Shown here: positions 14,609 through 21,996 of the stretch, in pieces
Layout: the number at the start of each line of letters is the position of its first letter
How positions within the stretch are numbered: the stretch's first letter is position 1
Source of the DNA: Bacillota bacterium
GTDB taxonomy: Bacteria > Bacillota > Clostridia > DSM-8532
Assembly (NCBI GenBank): GCA_023443745.1
Contig: JAEZTB010000049.1
Location: 1-64,000, forward strand
Direction of reading: 5' to 3'
DNA: 64,000 nucleotides
Notes under the pieces: generated by a model
Told to the model about the DNA's origin: nothing
Seen by the model: only the letters and a program-made list of their open reading frames with translations
Database searches by the model: none
Translations under genes and position numbers: made by a program

Positions 14609-16171
14609 TTAGTCCCTTGCCTTAATCACAACAAATTCCGTCATATTATCCGGATCATCTTGAATATCGTCCTTGATAATGGAGAGTCGGTTTAGCCTGG
14701 CTGCGGTCTCGCTGGCAATGGCAGCTGAGCATTTGTCATTAAGAGCTGCTACAGCCGCGGCGGCTGCAGATGTGGTGGAATAGGGGATAATCTGGCATTC
14801 AGGCATGGTCGCCAGAAATCCCTTACATTGCTCCAGTGCTTTATGGTGCGAATAAATCTTTCGGATACTAGATAGCTCCGTGCCCTCAGGGGCCACGAGC
14901 CGCTGGTTGATACGGATTTTAATACGGTCGATGATGTCAAATTCATTGCTCTTCAAGCGGTCTACGACCTCATCAACCATTCCTGCCAAAGTATTTTCAA
15001 TTGGTACCACACCAATCTCGATTTTTCCGTTCAAGACAGCCTCAAATACATCCTCAAAACGTTCCAGCCCTGTAAGCGCTGAGTTTGGATATGCTATTTC
15101 AGCGGCCTCATTGGCAAAGGAACCGGGGGTTCCAGCATACGCAACGGTGTGGGGGATGGTGATATGCCGACCTCCAAGCTTTGCGTATTCCCTGAGCTTA
15201 GGCATAATATAAGAAAACTCTGACGGTGTTATGGATTGCGGTCCATCAGAAAGAGCCTTTAGAGGGTTATTATGAACCTCTATAATCAGCCCGTCGGCTC
15301 CTACGGCAATGGCTGCTTTGGAAAGGGGCTCCACCATCCAGGACATTCCTGTACCATGGCTGGGATCGACAAGAACCGGTAGATGGCTGATTCGCTTCAA
15401 GGCTGGAACGGCGCTCAGATCGAGGGTATTACGGGTGTAGGTTTCATGGGTCCGGATACCTCTCTCGCACAGGATAACATTTTGATTACCCTCACTCATA
15501 ATGTATTCACAAGCCATAAGCAGTTCTTCCAGAGTGTTGGCGAAGCCTCTTTTCAGAAGAATGGGCTTTTGGGTTCGGCCAAGCTCCTTTAAGAGCTCAA
15601 AGTTCTGCATGTTGCGTGCTCCCACTTGAATGAGATCAACATATTGTTCAAAAATTTCGATATAGTTGGGATTGGTAATTTCTGATACAATGGGCAGTCC
15701 AGTTGCCTCACCGGCTCTTTTCAAGAGCATGAGGCCTTCTGCTCTGAGACCCTGGAAAGCATAGGGGGAAGTACGGGGTTTGAAGGCCCCGCCTCGCAGC
15801 ATGTTGGCCCCTGAGTTTTTAACCTGATGGGCTATTTGTATGATCTGATCCTCAGATTCAACCGAACATGGGCCCGCAATAACCACCAGCTCCTTGCCGC
15901 CCACATCCACATTGCCGACCCTGATGACAGTATTTTCAGGATGAAATTTACGATTTGCTTTTTTAAACGGCTCTTGGACCTTTAGAACCTTTTCCACTGC
16001 TTCATGCATGCCCACTTCATCAATAGATAGATGAGAAGTGTCTCCAACCAGACCTAAGACAGTCTTTTCAGTCCCATAAATAGGGCATACGTCAAGATTC
16101 TTTTCAGCCAGCCATTTTTTCAAAGCGCTTACCTTTTCTTGCTCAATACCTTGTTTTAATACAATAATCAT
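14609..16171 (-). CDS. DAHP synthase fused to prephenate dehydratase (no ACT domain)
   Basis: 520 residues. Residues 1-70: ferredoxin-like regulatory domain as in Thermotoga DAHP synthase. About 75-335: type I-beta DAHP synthase (IAGPCSVES, LRGGAFKPRTSPYAFQGL, QVGARNMQNF, LLKRGF, LCERGIRTHE, LVDPSHGTG), joining PEP and erythrose 4-phosphate. About 338-520: prephenate dehydratase (HTVAYAGTPGSFANEAA, GVVPIENTLAGMVDEVVDRL, ASETAARLN). The protein stops right after the catalytic domain, so the phenylalanine-binding ACT domain is missing. The usual Thr-Arg-Phe motif reads NMTEF. ATG 16171 is chosen over 16186: GGAGG sits 8 bases before it and the start MIIVLKQG matches the family. Control is probably by the Phe T-box upstream. 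Confidence 0.93.
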   Translation of the reverse strand: MIIVLKQGIEQEKVSALKKWLAEKNLDVCPIYGTEKTVLGLVGDTSHLSIDEVGMHEAVEKVLKVQEPFKKANRKFHPENTVIRVGNVDVGGKELVVIAGPCSVESEDQIIQIAHQVKNSGANMLRGGAFKPRTSPYAFQGLRAEGLMLLKRAGEATGLPIVSEITNPNYIEIFEQYVDLIQVGARNMQNFELLKELGRTQKPILLKRGFANTLEELLMACEYIMSEGNQNVILCERGIRTHETYTRNTLDLSAVPALKRISHLPVLVDPSHGTGMSWMVEPLSKAAIAVGADGLIIEVHNNPLKALSDGPQSITPSEFSYIMPKLREYAKLGGRHITIPHTVAYAGTPGSFANEAAEIAYPNSALTGLERFEDVFEAVLNGKIEIGVVPIENTLAGMVDEVVDRLKSNEFDIIDRIKIRINQRLVAPEGTELSSIRKIYSHHKALEQCKGFLATMPECQIIPYSTTSAAAAAVAALNDKCSAAIASETAARLNRLSIIKDDIQDDPDNMTEFVVIKARD

Positions 16172-16215
16172 AACAATAGCCTCCATTATTTAATACGATG
16201 TGTGTCTTTTAACGT

Positions 16216-16255
16216 CAAAAAAGCCTTCGTCCCCCCAAAAAAGGGACGAAGGCTT
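16216..16255 (-). terminator. T-box regulated terminator before the aroF-pheA fusion
   Basis: A perfect 13-bp stem, AAGCCTTCGTCCC/GGGACGAAGGCTT (16221-16233 and 16243-16255), followed in the - strand direction by six T (complement of 16217-16222). Its ascending arm competes with the T-box antiterminator. Confidence 0.93.
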
Positions 16256-16508
16256 AAACTTCGCGGTACCACCCAAATTCATCGATTAATCGATGCACTC
16301 ATGTAAGATACGGGATTTCTCCGATATCCCGCCCTGATAACGCCGGGCTTGCGCACTTGCCTACTTGCGAAAAAGCGTTGAGCTTGTGTGCTCGGGGGAG
16401 AACTTCGGAAAGTCTTGCGTCATAAAGCCACTCTCAGTCTATGATGGCTTCTCCCTGTAGGCCAAGGGCTTCTTACTTTTACCCCGTCATTGCATTTATA
16501 AATTTCGT
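16216..16508 (-). promoter_or_regulatory. phenylalanine T-box riboswitch leader
   Basis: On the - strand the T-box GGGTGGTACCGCGAAG (complement of 16259-16274) precedes a strong terminator. Stem I begins with CGGGG (pairing with CCCCG near 16395) and contains the distal GAAGCC/CTGAGAGTGGC elements. In the specifier loop GAA-G-TTC gives UUC (Phe) at the complement of 16400-16402. The specifier fits the gene it controls, the DAHP synthase-prephenate dehydratase fusion. tRNA-Phe charging would therefore set expression, which could replace the missing ACT-domain control. Confidence 0.92.
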
Positions 16509-16515
16509 TTTTTAT

Positions 16516-16544
16516 ATCATATGATGCAACCTTCAAAATGTCAA
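16516..16544 (-). promoter_or_regulatory. promoter of the phenylalanine T-box transcript
   Basis: On the - strand TTGACA (complement of 16539-16544) and TATGAT (complement of 16516-16521) are 17 bp apart, just ahead of the T-box leader. Confidence 0.85.
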
Positions 16545-16624
16545 TGGGTGATTTAGTATTTTTGTGACACAGCCAAGCGTCCCTTTAATATGATAGAACA
16601 GAAGCTTTTGCAAGAAGGCTTAAT

Positions 16625-17446
16625 ATGCTTTGGGATTTTTTAAGCTTTAATGACTTCTACCCTGTGCGTGATGCTGCCGAGTATAGGATAGAAACAGTGG
16701 AGCAGTATCTGAGGGCTGTTGATGACGCATATAAAAACCTTTGGGGTATAAAAAAGTGCGGCTGTATAAGGTATAGTCCAAAACTTTGGTTTAGGGGGTT
16801 AAGGACTTCTGACTATTCATTGATTCCTGCAATCGGTCGAGAAAACCGGAGCGTAGAGTTGGAATCCCATTATCTCTCTAAATTTAAAGCAAAAGAAAAA
16901 AGCGAAGGCTTGAGCACATACTGGGATTGGCTCTTTCTCATGCAGCACCACGGTGTGCCGACCAGGCTGATGAATTGGACTGAGGATCCGCTTGTGGCCT
17001 TAATCTTTGCCATCGATTCAGAAGCATCGACTGATGAAAAAGAATGGGATGCATGTGTATGGTGTATAAATCCTGTGAAACTTAACACAGCCTTTATTTT
17101 CCATGACTATCTTCCCGAAGGGTATGTACCCAATGTTCAAGAGAAAAAGGTTTATGAGCTATTCGGACCCGGCAAAAATCCCTTTTGGAACAAGAAACCG
17201 GCGGCTGTATACGGGCCTGTGAATAACTCGGGTATAGTCCTGCAGCGTGGAACCTTTACCGTATTCCCTCATACAGTCTCCTTTGTGGATATGAAGGAAC
17301 TGCCCGACAGCAGTCAATATCTTTTAAAGATTGTCATCGTAAGGGAATCACGAGTTTTCATAGCCGATCAGCTTAGCCGATATGGTCTGACCAAGGCACA
17401 GCTGATGCCAGAATCAACATCAGAGGATCCCAATGCATCATTTTGA
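16625..17446 (+). CDS. FRG-domain protein
   Basis: 273 residues. The FRG domain is recognised by the Phe-Arg-Gly motif in KLWFRGLRTSDYSL (about residues 57-70) and by the conserved block QHHGVPTRLMNWTEDPLVAL (about 107-126). The second half has GPVNNSGIVLQRGTFTVF and ends with a hydrophilic tail. No signal peptide or membrane segment is seen, so it is probably cytosolic. FRG domains are named for the motif; their biochemical role is not established, although they occur in accessory and phage-related contexts. AAGAAGG is 6 bases before the ATG. It stands alone, divergent from the aroF-pheA leader and convergent with the YkvI-type gene. Confidence 0.85.
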   Translation: MLWDFLSFNDFYPVRDAAEYRIETVEQYLRAVDDAYKNLWGIKKCGCIRYSPKLWFRGLRTSDYSLIPAIGRENRSVELESHYLSKFKAKEKSEGLSTYWDWLFLMQHHGVPTRLMNWTEDPLVALIFAIDSEASTDEKEWDACVWCINPVKLNTAFIFHDYLPEGYVPNVQEKKVYELFGPGKNPFWNKKPAAVYGPVNNSGIVLQRGTFTVFPHTVSFVDMKELPDSSQYLLKIVIVRESRVFIADQLSRYGLTKAQLMPESTSEDPNASF

Positions 17447-17484
17447 CTGTCCCTAAAACATGATGTTAGGTCAGAGATGAGGAA

Positions 17485-18528
17485 TCAAGTTTTATACCGG
17501 TTGTAAATAATGCAAATAAGGGTGATCACACCACAATACCCTACTGCCGGGTAAAGATATTTGACAAGATTTGAAAAACCGGCCATACTGCATAAAAAGG
17601 CTATGGCAGCGCTGCCAATAATCACCAAAGCCGCACGTTTAGTGTTCATATTGCACAAACGGGCCGCAAAACCATAGAGATCTCCTACTGCTGTCGTGTA
17701 TATCTCTGCTATTAGAACAATAGCATAAATGACTTGTACCAGAGGAGAGATGCGACGCGCCACTAAAATCATTGGGACCTCATAATTTTTGACTGCATCG
17801 CTGTTGATATAGAGGGCGATGAATATGGCCACAGCTCCGATACCAAGACCCAAGCCACCAAGTATGGCACCTTTTCTAATGACGCTTCGATCTTTTGCCT
17901 TATCACCCAACGGACCCAAAATGGATATGGAGGTAACCGTATTATAGGAGGTATAAACAATAGCTGACCAAAGCCAGTTTCTCAAGAATAAGGACCTTGG
18001 CAGCGATACCGCTATCTCAGCATCATTTGGTGCCATCAAGACTGATGCCACACTGACACCGACAGCTGAAAGAATAAGGAAGGGAACTACAAAACTGATG
18101 GAATTTATGATGCTTTGAAGGCCTCCTATGACTGTGATGACCGTAATGAAGGCCATGAACACACTCCCTATAATGGGATGTATATTGAATTCCTGGTAGA
18201 AAAGAGCGCCTGAGCCTGCGATCATGGCTGTCAGTGCACCGAAAAGGAAGAAAGTAATAATAGCGTCGGAAAAAGGACCTAAAAATCGCCCGCCCACTTC
18301 TTTAACAACTGGAAGATGGGAGGAAGCCTTGAGCTTCCAGCCCAACTCCATGATGACATAACCAAAATAAATGAAAAGCAGGGTCACAACTAAAAGACCC
18401 CATAATCCCATTTTTCCGAAGCTTACAAAAAACTGAAGCATCTCCTGACCGGAAGCAAAACCGGCGCCGACAATGGTTCCTATATAAGTTCCTGCCACTT
18501 GAAGCGTGGTGATCTTTTTTTCTTTCAA
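17485..18528 (-). CDS. YkvI-family membrane transporter
   Basis: 347 residues with about ten membrane helices. The N-terminus TYIGTIVGAGFASGQEMLQF is the broken first helix typical of LeuT/APC-fold secondary transporters. B. subtilis YkvI-type proteins share this start and length; their substrate is unknown. TTG start at 18528, supported by GAGGAG (complement of 18538-18543) 9 bases upstream. It lies downstream of the pepF gene on the same strand but separated from it by a hairpin repeat (18582-18679), so it probably has its own transcription start. An amino acid or cation/organic solute substrate is possible; this is inference. Confidence 0.82.
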   Translation of the reverse strand: MKEKKITTLQVAGTYIGTIVGAGFASGQEMLQFFVSFGKMGLWGLLVVTLLFIYFGYVIMELGWKLKASSHLPVVKEVGGRFLGPFSDAIITFFLFGALTAMIAGSGALFYQEFNIHPIIGSVFMAFITVITVIGGLQSIINSISFVVPFLILSAVGVSVASVLMAPNDAEIAVSLPRSLFLRNWLWSAIVYTSYNTVTSISILGPLGDKAKDRSVIRKGAILGGLGLGIGAVAIFIALYINSDAVKNYEVPMILVARRISPLVQVIYAIVLIAEIYTTAVGDLYGFAARLCNMNTKRAALVIIGSAAIAFLCSMAGFSNLVKYLYPAVGYCGVITLICIIYNRYKT

Positions 18529-18581
18529 ATCGGGAGTCTCCTCAATTTCACCCTACCATAAGGATATCCTCCAAAAATGAA

Positions 18582-18679
18582 AATAAGAACCCCACCCGTT
18601 ACCGAAATCGGAGATTTCGAACGGGTAGCCGGGAACCTTGTTACTGCGTAATAAGAACCTCACCTGTTACCTTTAGGTA
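18582..18679. repeat. two-hairpin intergenic repeat, copy A
   Basis: Hairpin 1: CCCGTTACCGAAATC (18594-18608), then GATTTCGAACGGG (18613-18625). Hairpin 2: CTTGTTAC (18637-18644), TGC, GTAATAAG (18648-18655). A short direct repeat, AATAAGAACC then CCACCCGTTACC or TCACCTGTTACC, brackets the element (18582- and 18650-). The right end ACCTGTTACCTTTAGG recurs in inverted orientation at the right end of copy C. It sits between ykvI and pepF, both on the - strand. Confidence 0.85.
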
Positions 18680-18686
18680 TTTGCTT

Positions 18687-20393
18687 TCATTGCTTTACCG
18701 CAGGCAGATTTTTTTCATAGGCTTCAATCAGATCCTCCACTGCCTTGACCATATGTTTTATACAGCCGTCTTCAAAGGGTGATTCCAGTCCTGCTTCTTT
18801 TACAAGATCGGTGAATTTGAGAGTGCCTCCCCGGCGACTTAAGGCCAGATAGCTCTCCCAAGCTGACTTAAAGTCTTTCTCCATCATAATCTTGTATTGA
18901 AGGGCACAGGTTTGGGCCAGGCAATAGTCGATATAATAAAAAGGCCGTTCATAAATATGGGATTGCCGCTGCCAGGTACCACCCTTACCGAAGAAAGGGT
19001 CCTCCTCGTAATTGAGATGGGGCTTATATTGCCCCTCAAGCTCCCGCCATACCTTTTTCCTCTCATCTGGTGTGAGCTCAGGCTTCTCATAGACGATGTG
19101 TTGAAATTCATCAACCATACAGCCATAGGGGATGAAAAGAAGGGTTGACAAAAGATGCATGTAGAGGTATTGGGGAGTTTTTTCACCAAAAAACAGATGC
19201 ATCCAGGGAGCGGTGAAAAACTCCATGGACATGGAATGAATCTCTGCTGTTTCCATACCAATGATGCTCTGCTCAAATATCTCCATATTTCGTGTAAGAT
19301 AGGCCTCAAAGGCGTGTCCGCACTCATGGGTCAGGACATCGATGTCTCCACTGGTCCCATTAAAATTAGCAAAAACAAAGGGGGTTTTGTAAAGGGGTAG
19401 AAAATCACAATATCCGCCGCCTGTTTTACCCTTTTTGCTGAGGACATCAAAGAGCTCACCATCCAGCATGAACTGGAAGAATTCGTTGGTTTCAGGAGAA
19501 AGCTCGGAATACATGGTTTTTCCATTTTTAAAAATTTGTTCCGGTGAACCGATGGGAGAAGGATTCCCTTCTATGAAATACATGGGTTCATCAATAAAGC
19601 TCAAGCGCTCCAATCCTAATAATTGACGCTTTTTATCATGAAGCTTGGAAGCAAGGGGTACCAAATATTCCTTAACCTGATTTCTGAAATTAGCCACTTT
19701 CTCTTTGTCATAATCATTGCGTTCCATTTGAATATATCCCAGCGGGACATAATTTTCCATATTAAGTTCTTTAGCCATGGATGTTCTGACCTTAACCAGC
19801 TTGTCATAGAGTTCATCCAGCTCATTGGCATGGGCCATGAAAAATTCAGTTCGTTTTTTATAAGCAGCCCGCCGAATCTCTCGATCAGGGTGTTCCAGAT
19901 AGAAGGTAAGCATGGGAAGATTTAAGGTCTTTCCGTCAAACTCAAATTCCGCCGATGCCAGAAGCTTGGCATAAGCGGTAGAAAGCTTACCCTCCTCCTG
20001 CATATAAGGAATCATACGCTCATCGAAGCCCTTCAACTGTAGTTCAATTTTCTCGAGAACAAGGGGACTTAAAACCTTCTCTATTTCTGCACGAAAGGGT
20101 GAGGCCACAAGCTTTTTACTATAGTCCATGTGAAGCTGTACAAAACGGGGTACATTTTCATCATAGTAATTTTGTTCATCGGAATACATTTTGTCTTCGG
20201 TATTCAGAGTGTGGCGAATGTAGGCGAGGGTACGCATGGTTGAAAGGCGTTTATTAAGTTCTGTAAGCTGCATGTGAATATCAAGCTGCTGCTGAGCTGA
20301 TTTTGCTGTCTCAAAGGCTTGTGTCAAGGCATTCCATTCTTTTGAAAAGCCCTCAAGCTCAATACGTTCATAGGGCATTTGGCTAAATATCAT
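18687..20393 (-). CDS. pepF: M3B-family oligoendopeptidase
   Basis: 568 residues, a cytosolic zinc metallopeptidase that degrades short peptides. The zinc motif is HECGH (in DVLTHECGHAFEAY), with the second-shell glutamate region ETAEIHSMSMEFF downstream. TGGGYCDFLP and ANFNGTSGD form the substrate cleft. The C-terminal lobe has QRQSHIYERPFYYIDYCLAQ, typical of clostridial M3 peptidases. The frame is open further upstream, but ATG 20393 follows AGGGGGA by 8 bases and gives the family start. It is divergent from the Crp/Fnr gene, with repeat copy B between. Confidence 0.93.
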   Translation of the reverse strand: MIFSQMPYERIELEGFSKEWNALTQAFETAKSAQQQLDIHMQLTELNKRLSTMRTLAYIRHTLNTEDKMYSDEQNYYDENVPRFVQLHMDYSKKLVASPFRAEIEKVLSPLVLEKIELQLKGFDERMIPYMQEEGKLSTAYAKLLASAEFEFDGKTLNLPMLTFYLEHPDREIRRAAYKKRTEFFMAHANELDELYDKLVKVRTSMAKELNMENYVPLGYIQMERNDYDKEKVANFRNQVKEYLVPLASKLHDKKRQLLGLERLSFIDEPMYFIEGNPSPIGSPEQIFKNGKTMYSELSPETNEFFQFMLDGELFDVLSKKGKTGGGYCDFLPLYKTPFVFANFNGTSGDIDVLTHECGHAFEAYLTRNMEIFEQSIIGMETAEIHSMSMEFFTAPWMHLFFGEKTPQYLYMHLLSTLLFIPYGCMVDEFQHIVYEKPELTPDERKKVWRELEGQYKPHLNYEEDPFFGKGGTWQRQSHIYERPFYYIDYCLAQTCALQYKIMMEKDFKSAWESYLALSRRGGTLKFTDLVKEAGLESPFEDGCIKHMVKAVEDLIEAYEKNLPAVKQ

Positions 20394-20558
20394 TGGAAAA
20401 ATCCCCCTATTATGTTCTTGTTGATAGATTAGCATATTTTAGTCAGATATAAAAGTCATTTCCTAATACTTTATACTTTATACCAGATCGAGGCTTGTGA
20501 TGCGTTCCTGAAATCGAAGATGACGGATGGTTAATCGAAGGAATTGAATCATTTCATG

Positions 20559-20639
20559 ATATAATAACCTTACCCGTTACCGAAATCAAAGATTTCGAAC
20601 AGGTTCCCAAGTTATTGATACTTCGTATTAATAACTTGC
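20559..20639. repeat. two-hairpin intergenic repeat, copy B
   Basis: Hairpin 1: CCCGTTACCGAAATC (20573-20587), AAA, GATTTCGAACAGG (20591-20603). Hairpin 2: AAGTTATTGATAC (20609-20621), TTC, GTATTAATAACTT (20625-20637). It shares GATATAATAACCTTA at its left end and nearly all of its length with copy C at 42715. It lies between the divergent pepF and Crp/Fnr genes, about 20 bp before the Crp/Fnr ribosome-binding site. Confidence 0.88.
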
Positions 20640-20662
20640 ATGACGCGTAAAAAGGAGTAAAT

Positions 20663-21355
20663 ATGACTGACTACAATCTTTCAGCTCTTAAAAAATGTGA
20701 GCTTTTTGAAGGTATCGGAAAAGAGGAGCTTAAGGCACTGATGAATTGCCTGAAGCCCCGTATCCAAAGCTATGAGCGCAATGATTTTGTTGTAAGAAAT
20801 GGTGATAGCCTTGATAGTTTGGGTATTGTGCTGGATGGAGAAGCTTCTGTGTTTAAGGAAAGCTTATCCGGAAACAGGATACTAATAAAAAATTTAAGTG
20901 TTGGAGAAATGTTTGGCGAGATAGCAGCTTTCGCAAGGCAAAAGGAATGGCCTGCCCTGGTGCAAGCCAATACCCCTTTAACGGTGTGTTTTATGCCGCA
21001 AAACAGGATTGTGGGGCAATGTGAAAACATCTGCAGCTGGCATAACATCATGACCACCAACATGCTGCGTGTTGTGTCTGAAAGAGCACTCCTGCTGAGT
21101 AAAAAGATGGAGTATATATCGATTAAGACCATGAGAGCGAAGCTCTGTACTTTTATCTATGAGCACTATCTAAAAAAAGGAACGGTCACTCTCGTGCTTC
21201 CTATGAAGCGGGGACAACTGGCCGATTTCCTGAATGTTTCAAGACCATCCATGTCCCGGGAGCTGTCAAGGATGAAGGATGAGGGCATCATTGATTATCA
21301 TCTCTCAACTGTTAAGATTCTTGATCTTGAAGTATTAAAATCATATTGTGAATAG
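20663..21355 (+). CDS. Crp/Fnr-family transcription regulator
   Basis: 230 residues. An N-terminal cyclic-nucleotide-binding-type beta-barrel (about 10-125, with LSVGEMFGEIAAF) is joined by a long dimer helix to a winged helix-turn-helix (about 165-225; GQLADFLNVSRPSMSRELSRM is the recognition region). It lacks the N-terminal four-cysteine cluster of true Fnr, so an iron-sulfur oxygen sensor is not indicated; the effector is unknown. AAAAAGGAG precedes the ATG. An XRE-cupin regulator and an acyl-CoA synthetase follow in the same direction after an 81-bp gap with a possible TATAAT (near 21373), so regulation of that pair is plausible. Confidence 0.88.
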   Translation: MTDYNLSALKKCELFEGIGKEELKALMNCLKPRIQSYERNDFVVRNGDSLDSLGIVLDGEASVFKESLSGNRILIKNLSVGEMFGEIAAFARQKEWPALVQANTPLTVCFMPQNRIVGQCENICSWHNIMTTNMLRVVSERALLLSKKMEYISIKTMRAKLCTFIYEHYLKKGTVTLVLPMKRGQLADFLNVSRPSMSRELSRMKDEGIIDYHLSTVKILDLEVLKSYCE

Positions 21356-21436
21356 GTAGGGGGGCTATGGTATAATTCATAAAATAGCTATTGACTGATT
21401 CCCTTAAGATTCTTTCTGTGAAAGGGGTTATGAAGA

Positions 21437-21985
21437 ATGAATGAAAAAATACGGGATATTGCAGCCAGAATAAAGGGCCTAAGGCTTTTATCAGGGTTAT
21501 CCTCCGAGGAAGTGGCCAGGGTCGTTAATGTCAGCGTTGAGGCTTATGAGCAATATGAAAGCGGAGAGGATGATATTCCTGTAAGCCTCATAAACGAGCT
21601 GTCCGATTATTACAGGGTTGATATGACTGAAATCTTGACCGGTGTATCTCCCAAGCTTCATGACGTTTGTCTGGTAAAAAAAGGAGAGGGCCTTAGGATT
21701 GAACGCTATGACCAATATGAATTCCAGAGCCTGGCCTACAAATATGCCAAAAGAAAAATAGAACCTCTTTTGGTTACCCTGGACCCGAATAAATCACCTG
21801 AGCTGGTTACCCACAGGGGGCAGGAATTCAATTATTGTCTGGAAGGCCAAATGATGGTTGTAATAGGCAAGGACGAATATGTACTGAATCCTGGAGATTC
21901 CCTCTACTTTAATTCCCTGCTACCCCATAAAATGCTGGCTATGAATGGCCGGGAAGCCAGGTTCCTGACCGTCATTCTACTGTAG
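21437..21985 (+). CDS. XRE-type helix-turn-helix regulator with C-terminal cupin
   Basis: 182 residues. An HTH_3 domain is at about 8-62 (IKGLRLLSGLSSEEVARVVN). A single cupin barrel is at about 110-180, with GQEFNYCLEGQMMVVIGKDE and LNPGDSLYFNSLLPHKM. Proteins of this architecture are usually local regulators whose cupin senses a small metabolite. The gene lies only 11 bp before the acyl-CoA synthetase, a pairing common in Clostridia, and probably controls it in response to an acid or its CoA ester (inference). Start at 21437 with AAAGGGG upstream. Confidence 0.9.
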   Translation: MNEKIRDIAARIKGLRLLSGLSSEEVARVVNVSVEAYEQYESGEDDIPVSLINELSDYYRVDMTEILTGVSPKLHDVCLVKKGEGLRIERYDQYEFQSLAYKYAKRKIEPLLVTLDPNKSPELVTHRGQEFNYCLEGQMMVVIGKDEYVLNPGDSLYFNSLLPHKMLAMNGREARFLTVILL

Positions 21986-21996
21986 GAGGCTATAAA

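Noticed and set aside
14749..15212. Long opposite-strand open frames inside the aroF-pheA fusion and several other genes
   Set aside because: They lie wholly inside strongly conserved genes, lack ribosome-binding sites and have no family features.
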